DNA of 64,000 nucleotides from NCBI GenBank assembly GCA_025331125.1, contig JAOALB010000001.1:496001-560000 (forward strand). Reading direction: 5' to 3'. The notes under the pieces are model-generated. The model made no database searches. It was given only the letters and a program-made list of their open reading frames with translations, and was not told the origin of the DNA. Positions 44,510 to 56,106 of the stretch are shown in pieces. This stretch comes from Mycogone perniciosa (taxonomy: Eukaryota > Ascomycota > Sordariomycetes > Hypocreales > Hypocreaceae). The position numbers and the translations under genes are program-made. Positions within the stretch are counted from its first letter, which is position 1. Each line of letters starts with the position of its first letter.

Positions 44510-45789
44510 TGAGATGAGCAACGAAAGGACATGGAAGTGTTTGCATAAGTCACGATGACAATGAATTACTATACTCAGGCGTTGAACAAGGCTGTCAGAC
44601 GGATATAGAACAGGCACAAAATAGGATAAGGGACATGGAAAAGACGACAAACGGATATAGGTAAAGATATTTTTTTTTTAAAAAAATTGTATAAAATGAA
44701 TCATCTTCTATTTCTGTCTACCAATCACTTCTAATGTGAACGACCCCCACCTAAGAATTAGTAACCCAAAAGGATTGTAATAATCACGAATCAACTTCTT
44801 AAGTGGTCGAGAGTCATTCATCAGTGTTGTTTCTGCAGGATTCTTTTGCTAAATGCTACTGGTTTAATCTCAATCACATCTTGCTTCCCACTATTGCCTA
44901 TGTAGTAATATTTTGCAAATAGCATCCTGTAATGCAAGGAAAAGGTCGGGGAGAGCTTCCCCGCGGTGGGGCCAGAAGCCGGATTCGGCCGAATTCGGGA
45001 AGATGTCCATTCTCAAGAAAAGAAGACGGATTGAATTTTGCTTTCGGACATGAATCTTTTATAGTCCATGCAGTGGTAGTCAGATGCATTCAGAGGAATT
45101 GTTATTTCGGTCCGATGTTTACTATCTTTTAGTGATATTATGCGGGCATCAAGGTACTCTCCGTAGTAATGCCGAGTACTATTCCCGAATGCCGATCAGA
45201 TTCGTACCGAGTAGTAGTGGTTACGGAGTAGTACGGAGTACTGTTGGCAACTACTCGTACTATCTAAGCAGCATACCGTGATGACTACTTCGTAGTCTCC
45301 TCTGAATTGGGGATTCTTTTGCAATCTTTTGTCCTCGGCAATTGTAGCTGAAAGTTTGTCTTCTTTCGAAGTAACGTCATTGAAAGCCACAGTCACCTGA
45401 TGCGGCGCTATGCCTCGAATGAGGGGCCCTGAGGCGCGTCAGAGGGAAGGGCTCTTCCTTGAACGACCACCTGAAACATCTCAGTCATTGGTTGATCTGC
45501 CACCCATCATTACTTCGTACACCACCAACTCCCGCCATCCCTCGATTTATCCCAATTGGGCGCCTTGTTGTTGCTTTTTCTTGCTCAATAGGCTTATTTG
45601 GATCAGCCGTTCGGGACCGGAGCTGCGGGATCGGTGTAGGAGACGCGGGGCAGGGCTGAATTCAAAGTTCAATGTCCAATGAATTGCCGGCTTTCGCATC
45701 GCCAAGAGCCGTTTTCCTCTTGTACCTGACCCCCAGCAAAGATCTCGCCCCAGAAGCTGAATCACGGACATCCGTGTAAACTGCCTGCA
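44510..45789. other. Intergenic region ZIP / Zn2Cys6 regulator
   Basis: About 1.3 kb. It has a T11A7 run near 44670, probably in the ZIP 3' region, and two adjacent TACGGAGTA copies at 45222-45230 and 45232-45240. No gene is seen. Confidence 0.6.
45222..45240 (+). repeat. Direct repeat of TACGGAGTA, spacing 1 bp
   Basis: Two exact copies of the 9-mer separated by one base, about 550 bp upstream of the Zn2Cys6 gene at 45790. This is the only tandem arrangement of the motif in the window. Confidence 0.9.
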
Positions 45790-48278
45790 ATGTCGAGCGC
45801 AAAAGCCACCAAGAAAAGCGCGTTCTCGTGCGAGCCGTGTCGCAGGCGCAAGGTTGGTGCTACATTATTTTCACTGTGGCCTGCGCTCTCCCGCCCCCAG
45901 ATATGGGTGACAGCGGAGCAGGCATCTTGGCAGCGATATTTTAAGCTGAGCTGACATCCCGTGGCGTTAGGTCAAATGTGGTGGGGAGCAGCCCAAGTGC
46001 CAGCGGTGCTCTACTCGAAATGACGATTGTATATACAAGTTGTACGACTGGCGAAGTTTTCCTTGCTTTACATACCTAGCTGATCCGGCTGCAGGAACCC
46101 GACACTGTCGTATACCCAACGGCTCGAAGACCGCATAAAAGATCTTGAGGACCAGCTCGCCAAGGCCAACGCCGCTGCCCGCAGATCCCCCGCCCTGCCT
46201 CCCTCCTCGACACACTCAAGCCCGTCACAGGTCAACACCCTCCAAGATAGACATCATGTCGATGAACAAAACATAACTCGAAGCTTCCGCGGCCTGAAGA
46301 TTGACGATAAAGGCGGCATCACATACCATGGAGCTACGAGTTTCTTCAATTTACCCAGCGACCGAACAACAGCCACAGCCACAGTTGATCAACATACATG
46401 TGCCGCCGACATGGATATCCAACGGAGGGAGCGCCTCGTTTCCAATGCTTGGCAGCAGCGTGCTTTGGAAAATCTTTCCGGTGTCCCTGTACGTGTCTTA
46501 CCCTGCGGAATAGTTTGAACCGGAAAAACTGAGCTCATCTGTCCTACAGGAACCATTTCAACATCTCCTGAATGTTCATTGGTGCTGGATACAACCTCTG
46601 TTTAATTTCATCTATCGTCCTGCTTTCACTCGTATGTGCCCTATTGTGTCCGCGGCATAATTCAGTCATGTTTACAAATACGTAGGTGACATGCAATCCC
46701 TGGGCCCATACTACTCCCACACGCTTCTCAACGCCGTCCTATCGCATTCCATCCGATGGGCAAAGAGCGATCCCGCCACAAAACGTCTCCTTGATGAGTC
46801 CTACGATGGCGGCGCAGTCTTCGGTAAGCATGCGCGCAGCATGTTGTTCGACGAGCTGAGCAGGGGCGTGTGTACCATCCCTACCGTTCAAACCTTACTC
46901 CTGTTGAGCGCCCAGGAGTGCAGTCTGGGAAATACGACACAGGCCTGGACATACAGCGGCCTAGCATTCCGTCTCATTGACCACCTCGGCATCTGTGTTG
47001 ACGGCGAGCGCTATCCGGGCTCTGTCCCTTTGAGCGATGAAGACGTGGAAATCCGGCATCGAATATTTTGGTCGTGCTACTTTTGGGACAAGATAATCAG
47101 CCTCTACCTCGGTCGATCCCCTTCACTGCAGCGCTCGACCGTATCTCCGCCGCAGATGATGCGTAAGAACTTATGTTTTGAACATTAGCCGCAAGGTTCC
47201 AGTCACTGACGTATCAAAAGTTGATGACTCCGCCGAAGACGAGCTTTGGGTGCCATTTGGACCCCCCCAGGCAGGAAAGCGCTGGAAGTATCCCGCATCA
47301 ACGGCACATTCTACCTCATGTTTCTTGAGCATGTGTCGCTTGTCCATCATTTTCAACGAAATCCTCATCCATATGTATGATCCGCTCATGCAAAACACAG
47401 AAACAGAGATGCTGCAGTGCTTGGAAACCCAGGAACCAGAGCTGCAACAATGGTGGGACGAGCTTGCACCATTCCTGAAACTCGATCCCATGGCTTTGCC
47501 TACTCTGGCTCCGCCATCCCATATTGTCACCACAAAGTAGGTCCGACGTCTGGCTGATAGCATTGTTATTGATGCTGACATTTCGTAGTTGCCTCTACCA
47601 TACGTTCAAAATTCTGCTCTACCGACCATCGCTCACTCGAGGCAAAAGGAAGGATAATGAGTCATCCAAGGTGGGCAGCTGCCTCGTTAAATGCGTGACC
47701 TCAGCCACGTCCATCATTGCCATTTTCGACCTGTTTTGCAGAACATTCACTATGAATTATTGTGTCCTGTCTCTTGCGTACAGTGTCTACATTGCCGCAT
47801 CGATCTTCTTGCTCCAGGTTCAGGCCGCCCCCGATGATGAGCAAGCGATGAGTAGACTGAGCTTTTGCATCGAAGGATTGACGCAGGTCAGGTCATTCAG
47901 CCCCGGTAAGTGGCATCCAGATGACGAATTTTCATCCTCGTTTGCTGATGCTTCACAGTTATTGGCAGCGCCCTCAACATCATAATAAAGGAACTTTCAG
48001 CGGCTGGAATTTCGTTAGATGTCACACCACAGTACCAGCCCCCGACACCGTCTGTGCCGACCTCCAACATCCAAATGGGCAGTCCGATATATCAAACTAC
48101 CCCTGAAATGGCACCTCTGGCCACACACCCGTTGTTTCAGACCCCATTGTCACAAAACTATGGTACCCCGACGATGCCCGTGGACCCGGGTATCTTCGAG
48201 GCCATGTCGTCCCTCGAGCCACTTAGCGTTCGGTTTGGGGCCATCCACGATTCCAACAATCAAGGGACGCTCAGCTGA
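45790..48278 (+). CDS. Zn(II)2Cys6 transcription factor with fungal_trans domain
   Basis: Eight exons: 45790-45852, 45971-46041, 46095-46488, 46550-46631, 46686-47162, 47221-47536, 47589-47905 and 47959-48278, giving 679 aa; every junction restores the frame. A nuclear sequence-specific regulator. The zinc cluster is C14-X2-C17-X6-C24-X6-C31-X2-C34-X6-C41 (FSCEPCRRRK|VKCGGEQPKC), with intron 1 splitting it between Lys21 and Val22. A linker and short coiled coil (YTQRLEDRIKDLEDQLAKAN) follow, likely for dimerisation. The middle homology region spans about 190-560, with SYDGGAVFGKHARSMLFDEL and RIFWSCYFWDKIISLYLGR. The C-terminus is Pro/Gln/Thr-rich. The style is close to NirA-type regulators, but targets cannot be assigned. 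Confidence 0.9.
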
Positions 48279-51142
48279 TATAGGTCCTTGGGATTTTCGG
48301 TGTACGATGCAGCCCAGGCAAGCAGCATATAGCCCCGACATCTCCAAGTTTCCGCTCTGTCGGTGGTTTTAAACAAGTGAGGTGCCCTTCTCTACCTTCG
48401 AATGAGCGACGTTTATCATCTCATCGAGTTGCCTTGTAACGAGATACCCGTTGAACGGCGAGAGATTGTACTGCTTCAGTCCATGGTTCTGTGCATCCAT
48501 CCTAGTCCTCGACCATGGAAGTGTTGCCATATTCCGCCACCCCACTTCTGGCGAATAACCCTGTATGGTCGAGAGCATGCCCGAGAACCGAGACGCCAAA
48601 GAAGTGCAGGCGCTCAGAAGAATACTGCCATCAGAAGTGTTGTTGCTGCGTGCACTTCGTATCGCCCGAGTTCCTGAGCTTCAACTTGACTCGTAGTCTT
48701 CATGTCTCCCGTCGTCGCAGAAGCTCCGGTGCTTGTATCCAACTGGTACATCTTAGAAGCAGCAGATGACGTATCAGTTAGAAAGCGGTGGAACTGACTG
48801 AAGGGACCGCGATTCAAATGGATCGTTTCGGTATTGATATACCTAGGCCAAATGAACACGATGTCAGAATCATCTGGCCAGACATGCGACCAGGGTTTTC
48901 TCAGCCTTGTAGAACAGGAAGCAGGGCGGGGAAGGGATTTATATATCAGGATGGCCTTTGTACCCATCCTTCGGCAATTACCCATGCTTATAAGATACGA
49001 GTATGTTGGCTAGTCGGAAGTTGGCCGAAGAGCGGAAGAGCGTGGCTCTTGTTGTGGATGATTTGCTGGAAGAAAGCAGGAATTCGCATGTGGGGTACAT
49101 GTTACAATTTCAAAAGGACCCGCCATTGGGCCTTGAACAGAGATACTACTGAAGAGAGTCGAAGAGGCGGGAAACTAATGGCTATTTCGAGCATGAGGAC
49201 CGTCGATCGTGAAGCATACTAAGGTAGTCGTATGTAGTACTTGCATACCCTTGGTACCTCAACTGGATATCCTTGCTGAGTTACATCATCAATACTACAC
49301 ACCTTTATGCATAATAACCAGGAAGGAAATGATTCGCCATTTCTCCAACAGTGTTCGTGGCACCAAAACTAAAACTCTTGTTGGCTCTCGATAGGCCGCT
49401 CCGCTTTGTGTGCCATCACAATGACGAGAGCTGATGGATAGAGTATGACTTTATATAAATACGTCGTACTCGTCAGCTTACTCTTTTTGTTCCGAGAAGC
49501 TTGAAGTCAAATGATTTATCGGCAAGTCTGACCAAAATAACTTGACTATTAAAACACGAGATTTTCGTATCCCAATCAATTGAAGTTTTTTTCTGCTCGG
49601 TCAAGGTCCGTGTTCGTGAAGCGCGCCCAACCGTTGTGTACCTGAATGGGATTGGGAGCTCCATAAGAGATATGGGGACACACATTTATACAATCCCTCT
49701 CGGACCTATTCCTGCTAGCATATTTCAGAGAACCCCGAGAAGATGGGAGTCAATGTGTCCAGTTCAACGTTATGGTGGTACAACGGAGAATGGCCGAAGA
49801 TACGAGGGTGGGTGTACAAGCACGACGATGTTGCAAGTGAGTTTCCACAGGATGTTTACCCGAGTGCAACCCCAATTTACCCAGAATGTCACAGACCGTC
49901 CTGCTTCTCTGTGGTTGCAGCCATGTAACCCCGGGAGGTCCAAGAACTTTTGCAAGTTATCCATGGGGAGTCTTTGGCTTGAACATGTATTGTGAGACGC
50001 CAGTTAACGAGTGTTACTTGGCGGCACAAGAAACTCGCACGAGCTCGAGATTTCGTCTAGCATGCCTAGGCACCGTCTCAGTCTCAGTCGAGACAACCAA
50101 GCCAACGGGTAAACGTATCAGCACAAATCACAGAGCAACACCCCGCCTTAGCATCTGCGGGCTAGCAGCCATCAACGCCATCTCCATACGGAGTACTCAG
50201 ACACGCAATGATTTGTCTGCAAGATAAGAGACCGATTGAAGCGATCGGGAGCAACCGCATTGGCGCGTCTCGGGCATGAGGAACGAAACCGACTCGCCCT
50301 TTCGTGTTGTTGGGCAACCCTTATCTACAAAATAACGATATGGAGCACTACATATTGCGGCGATTTCGGAACTTGGCCGACGGAAGAAAAGAACAGAAAT
50401 AAGGTGACAATGTGATTCGATTTGGAACCCCACGGGGTTGCATTTATATGCAGCCAACTGCATGCTCCATCTGTGGAGTGCGAGCCGCTGTCGCTGTTGA
50501 TGCTTTTAGCTGGCGATGTTTCTGTGCGCAATTCAGAGGATGAAAGTCAACCCCTGGAAGACATCTTCCATAACGCATCAGGACAAGTTCAGCCTCAGGC
50601 ACGAGAATTCTCTCAGACGCATTGGGCATCCTAAGGGGTTGAATCTCGGATATGCTGGGTATGGTATCTGGTACTTGATTTCTCTCAGACCAATAGTGCC
50701 AAAACTGGTACAGCTACTCCAACCGCAACCATGGCACCAACCTCCACTTACCACATGGCAGTGGGGCCGCTTGCAGGTCTCCATTTTTCCTCATCGCGAC
50801 AATGTCTCGCATTTTGCATGAGGGAGAATCTTCAGCGTGGGTCAACGGTCAGAGTCCGTCCGACACGTCGCAAATTGTCCGTCTGACATTGGTGCCGGTC
50901 TGCCATACTATCTGCAACAGCCCGTCTCAGCCCTGTGATACCGCTCAGCTGGGCCCCTGGGGCAAGACAGGCTTGGCAAGCTGCGCCATCTGCCGGCTGG
51001 CGGTCGATCTGGACTTGTCTCGTGGCTCTTGGGACGATTGCCGATGACCATCTGAACGATTGCTACTCGGAGTACTATACGGAGTAGCAGAGACTGATAA
51101 GTGGACGAGCGACCCGGGGCTTATACAGCCCAACAGCCCATC
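48279..51142. other. 2.9 kb intergenic region with a NACHT gene relic
   Basis: Apart from the relic at 48372-48640, no gene is recognised. Several frames of 60-145 codons (for example 48788-49222 +, 49636-49995 +) show no family features. TACGGAGTA occurs at 50187 and 51078. Confidence 0.6.
48372..48640 (-). pseudogene. Decayed fragment of a NACHT/NLR-type gene
   Basis: The minus strand at 48408-48518 aligns by hand to 62331-62443 of the NACHT gene with about 84% nucleotide identity (16 mismatches and a 2-bp gap over 113 bp). Weaker similarity extends to about 48640 and 48372. The encoded block YNLSPFNGYLVTRQLDEMIN corresponds to YNLSLFNGHLVKKQLDEMMN. The relic has an in-frame TAG (48502-48504) where the intact copy has TGG (Trp), plus a 2-bp deletion that shifts the frame. 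Several differences are C/G to T/A transitions, consistent with but not proof of repeat-induced point mutation. Only the region before the NTPase domain is represented. Confidence 0.75.
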
Positions 51143-52872
51143 ATGGCTAGATTGAACCTGTTCTACATCCTCACTGTTGTCATCATCGCCAGCGGGTCCA
51201 TTCCCAAAGGTAAGACAACCTCATCATCGCTCTCCCTTACATGCGGGAGTGGCAGCGCTAACAAGACACCCATCCCTAGGCTACGATGAAGGAGGCTTCG
51301 CTGGAGTTGCCGGTCTCACATCTTTCCTAGCCGACTACCATCTTCTAAAACACCGCGATGTTGGCAATGGGACCAGCACCAGCAGCAGTGCCAGACGCCC
51401 GTTGGGCGAGACCAGAGCCAACATCACATCCTTTGGTGTCCTCGGTGCTGCCATTGGCGCTGCCATAGCCTTAGGGGTCACAGATCGGTATGGTCGCCTC
51501 CGGACATGGCAGGCGTTCATGGCCCTTTGGATGTCTGGTTTTCTCGTCACAACTTTATCAGCCGGCCATGTCAGCCTGCTGCTCTTTTCTCGGCTGTGGT
51601 CTGGCTTTGGCGCTGGGGGTTTGACTGTTGTAGCTCCCTTGTATCTCACTGAGATTGCGCCTTCACGGTCCCGTGGAATGATTGTATCTGTGTACATGGT
51701 CGTCACACTCTCTTTCCTCATGTTTGGTAGGAAGCAACTTCTGCTGCTAGCTTCTTGATTCCGCGCATCGAACTAACAGATCGTACGTAGGCTTTTTCAT
51801 CAATTATGGTGCCGAGAAGTCCTTGCCACCGACTCGGAAACAATACCGCATGGTTCTCGGCGTCGCTCAGATCCCAGTTGGCATTGCTCTCATATTCTCT
51901 TTTTTCCTCAAAGATACTCCTCGTTGGCTTGCATCCAAGGGTCGCGATGACGAGGCTCTCGAGGTCTTGGCCAGACTACGCAAGCTCCCCGTGGATGACC
52001 AAGTCCTTCTAAAGGAACATGCCCAAATTGTCGACCAGGTTCGCGACGAGAAGCAGATGCTGTCTGGTGTCTCCGCTTGGACCATCATCAAGGAGGTTAT
52101 AGCTACTTCAAGCTACCGAAACCGATTCCTTCTGGGCCTTGCAATGCAGACAGTTGCCCAATGGAGCGGCGGTAATGGTATCACATACTACATCCCTCAG
52201 ATTTTCAAACTCGCGGGAGTTCAGAGCGAGAATTTGTCCTTGATAAACTCCGGTGCATACGGCGCCGTCAAGCTCTTCTTCACCATGATATTCACGTGGG
52301 GTCTTATCGACGTATTTGGCAGGAGACGTTGCTTCATCATCGGCTTATTCCTGCAATGCATCACGCACATCTACATGGCCGTGTACATGGGCATCTGGAT
52401 CGACTCTGGGAACAAGGCCGCATCAGATGCTGCCATTGCATCTGTCTTTGTCTACGCCGTGGGCTGGTCTATCGGCCTCTGCACAGTGCAATACCTCTAC
52501 GGTACCGAAATCTTGCCCACTCGCATCCGGAGTGTGTGCTATGCGTTTAACATGATGGTTCACTGGTTCTTCCAGTTTGCTGTCGTGCGCGTGACGCCAG
52601 CCATGTTTGACAAGCTCGACATCTGGGGCGCATACGCCTTCTGGGCTATTGTCTGTGCTGTCGGACTACTTGTTCTAGGCCTGTGGGCTCCAGAGACCAA
52701 GGGGGTGCCGATTGAGAGAATGGGGGAGCTCTTTTCCGGGCCTTGGTACATGGGCTGGAAGGCCAAGTTGAACCCGCAAAACGACGTGGAGTATTTGGAC
52801 AGATCAATATCCTCGAGCAGAGATACCGAGTACGTGGAGGTGCAGAGATTTGGAAAGTCGCCAGAAGCCTAA
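51143..52872 (+). CDS. MFS sugar porter (SP family)
   Basis: Three exons: 51143-51209, 51280-51726 and 51791-52872 (introns 70 and 64 bp), giving 531 aa. A 12-helix membrane transporter. Signatures: SIPKGYDEGGFAG in helix 1, DRYGRLRTW loop 2-3, YLTEIAPSRSRG, KDTPRWLASKGR, VDVFGRRRC-like loop 8-9 (LIDVFGRRRC) and closing PETKGVPIERM. The overall pattern resembles the quinate/hexose-type fungal porters. The substrate is not determinable. It is tail-to-tail with another sugar porter (501 bp apart). Confidence 0.9.
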
Positions 52873-53373
52873 TAAGCTCACAACTGTATTATGTATCATT
52901 AACGGCCACTTCATGGGTTACGCGGCAAGGGCGTTTTTTCAAGGGTTTCATTTTCAAGGTTAGGCCTGTACACATTGCAAGCATAGATAATTTCATTATT
53001 ACTCGACTGATCAAGCGCATTTCTGCTATTTCGGAAGGTCGTATTGACGATTCCATCGGGTTGGTGATTTTCATCAAGGTTATATCCATCATTAGAGTTG
53101 TATTCGATGTGGATAGATCCCGGCTACAACTGTAGCATCTACTTCATGCAGGATGAGTGGATCGCTTTGAAAGCATCTGGAGACTTGCAGGGGGGACTGC
53201 CGATCAGGCACGCGTACCGAGATGGTAATGCTTGGAGATTTGGAGTAGATAAAAACAACTATGGGACATCATTATATGCAATCTGCAAGTTCCGCTGTCC
53301 TGCCATCAGGCCTCACATATATATCCATCAAACTAAGAATCCATCGTTATTCGTTAATCATTACAATGCCCTG
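52873..53373. other. Convergent intergenic region between two MFS genes
   Basis: About 500 bp of 3' UTR-like sequence between converging stop codons. No ORF or motif is supported. Confidence 0.6.
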
Positions 53374-55031
53374 CTAGTATGGGCTCAACTGATACGACCC
53401 CATCTTCCTCGGGGAGACTTTCATCTGGAACATGCGATCAATCTCGTCAAATCTCCGCCCCTTGAGCTCGGGCACATAGAAGAAGCTCCAGATGGTCGCC
53501 AGGAGAGCGAGCCCACCAAAAATGAAACCCACCTTGCCCTTTAAGTTGGCCTCATCTGGGTTCACCATGTATGGAATGGCTAAGTTAAAGATGATGTTCA
53601 TGAGGGCCTGCGTGGCTGTTGCGAGTGCCATGGTTGCAGCCCTCAAGGATGCACTGCTGGCTTCGCCTAGGATAGCAAACGCCATGGCGCCGAGAGAGGC
53701 AAAGTATACGAAAGCGTAGATGACGGTTAGGGAGGCTTGTACCCATTTGGCAGCGCCGGTGGGCACGACGTCCATGATGCCGATAAGGACGAGGATGATG
53801 GTGAGGGTGCACATGCCGAGGAAGAAGATTTTGCGACGACCAAAGGAGTTCATGATGGTCCAGCTGAAAATGTTCCCCGCCAAGCCACAGGCTGCCACCC
53901 CAACGCCGAGGTCAAAGCTGCTGTCAGTCGGGAGTCCGGCAAGTTGGAAGAAGTAGGTGGAATAGCCAAGGACAAAGATGATGCCGGTGAAGTGCTGACA
54001 AGCAAAAACGCCCATGCTGATAAATGTTCGTAATCTGTCGGTACCTCTGAAGCATTGGACGAAAGAACCCTGTTCGGACATTGAGGTCTCTTCTTCATTA
54101 ATCGTGGCTTCGAGAGTGAGAAGCTTGGCATCCACGTCGACGCTGGAGCCATATAGGCGAGAAATAGATTTCTTTGCCTCCTCCCTCTTTCCCACCCGGG
54201 CAAGATACCAGGGAGTTTCTGGAGCAAAGGGGAGAAGGATGATGAGAAAGATGCAGAAGAACAGCTGGAAGGCAAAGGGGCCTCGGTATGCCCAGCGGTC
54301 ATCACGCTCGCCAAAGCCCTTGATGAGGGCGTTGGAGAGGAGTTGACCAGACCCTATGCCGAACTGGATGCCAGCGGTCGATATACCACGGAAAACGACG
54401 GGGGTGATCTCAGAGGCTGCGAGGGGTGCGAGAGTAAGGTAGAAGCCCAGACCAAACCCGAGAATGAGCTTGGAGACGACGAAAGCGGCTCTGGCGGTCG
54501 AAAAGATCTCACCAAAGATGCCACCTGTGACAATGGCTATACCAATGGCGAGTGCCCTCTTGCGGCCAATTCGGTCAGCAATCCAGGAGCAGAAGAAGCC
54601 GCCGAAGAATTGGCCAACGCTGCTGACGGTGTTGAAGGCAATCTGCCAGTCAGCTGGCAAGACGGCGTCACCTTGGAAGATGTAGCCAAAATCGCGGCGG
54701 AATGACTTGACGGAGAGCATGCCGCCATTGACCTGAACATCAAACCCCCTAAACGTCGGGACAGAAACCGTTAGCATCGAACACCACATTCGCAATGTGC
54801 GTGAGAACCTGGGTAGAGTCAGGCTTACCAGCCAACACCAGCCATGGCCCAGTAAAAGGTCCAAAAGACGAGGGATGGGTGATTGACAAAGACCTCCTTC
54901 ACAGTGAGCTCATGCTCGTGCTGGTGGTCGACACGGATCGTGTCATGCTTGAAGTTGACATCTTCAATGCCGGAAACTCGGGGCTCCTCGAGAGCTGTGT
55001 GCGGCGTCTTCTCCTGGTCGCGGTTCTCCAT
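53374..55031 (-). CDS. MFS alpha-glucoside/maltose permease-like transporter
   Basis: Two exons: 54829-55031 and 53374-54748 (80-bp intron; junction AGVGW|GFDVQVNGG), giving 525 aa. A 12-helix sugar/proton symporter. The helix 1 region GFDVQVNGGMLSVKSFRRDF and the SVGQFFGGFFCSWIADRIGR loop match the MAL/alpha-glucoside permease group; PETPWYLARVGK and PELKGRRFDEIDRMF complete the sugar-porter signatures. The N-terminal 45 residues are cytosolic and charged. It is divergent from the Zn2Cys6 gene at 56107 across 1,075 bp, an arrangement often seen for a transporter and its regulator. Confidence 0.9.
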
Positions 55032-56106
55032 TGCGATGCGCGGTCAGCAGCTGACTAGACAGACTGGTGTCAATTGAGGCGGTGCGTGCGCGCTGGCCGG
55101 ATGAACGAAGCCATGATCTTAGGTGAGATTGCCAGAGGTTAATATATACTACTCCGTACTATGCTGTGTACTAGTATTGGACAGACATCTTCGGACACAA
55201 TACGAGAAGTGGCTCGATGCTCCGCAACGAAGCGAGTTGCTGTGGCTTGACTCTTGAATGCCTGCCAGGAGGGAGTCATGGCCATGTGGCCAATGCGGAG
55301 AAGATGACATGACAAATTAGACAGTGGAGGGCGACACTCCCCGAAATGTTAAAAAGCGCCGAGAAAGAATCGAGGTGGTCGTGACTCAAAAAGTCTTACA
55401 CTAGGCACTGCGTAGAGCGCATGTTGATTGGCTGTCTTGCTCCTTGTCCCTGGCTAAGGGCAATTATGCCCCATGGGGTAGTGCGGGGAAATGGAGGAAG
55501 CGAAATGGATGGCCCGAATACAGCTGTTAGTCCGGAGAGCTAGTCCCGGAGATGGAGGGATGAAAATGGACGGTGCGAGTCGCAGTTTATTAATATTGAT
55601 ATTTGAGACCTTTGCGGAACAGCTCTTGGCGACGAGTGGCAGAAGACGTTGCAGAGTACTTACTTAATATTATGTACTTCGTATATGTCATGGCTTTCCT
55701 CCTGCCCGAGTTGCACATCATCACAAGGCCAGTCAGCCGCCAATGAAGTTGCAGAGTGTCTGGCCGAGGTGTGGGCCATCTCCAGAATTTCAACGGCGCC
55801 GATTCGTTTTTCCTCTGTTGGCAATAAGCAATTAGGTACGAAGTATGTACTAGTACCACTTTGTCCTGCGTACTCGTACTCCGTAGTAGTGGTAGTATTT
55901 TGTACCTAATACGGAGTAAACCTGATCCTAAATACCAGGAAGGGGTTCGCCAGAGGCAGGTGCCGCCATCCGCGGTCCACCTCCCCCATGTTTCTATTTC
56001 AACACCGATACTCCCCGACAACTTCTCTCCTCCAATCTCGTCTCCCCCAGAACCATCGATCTGCCTGCTGCTGCAAGGCCTCTGATCCTGATCCCGCACC
56101 ACTTTG
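55032..56106. promoter_or_regulatory. Divergent promoter region, MFS / Zn2Cys6, with three TACTCCGTA copies
   Basis: A 1,075-bp interval containing TACTCCGTA at 55150-55158 and 55877-55885 and its complement at 55910-55918, two of them only 24 bp apart. This is the highest local density besides the tandem at 45222. No other gene is seen. Confidence 0.6.

Noticed and set aside
48788..49222. 144-codon plus-strand frame
   Set aside because: Composition looks non-coding, and no homology is recognised. The nearby NACHT similarity is on the other strand and ends near 48640.
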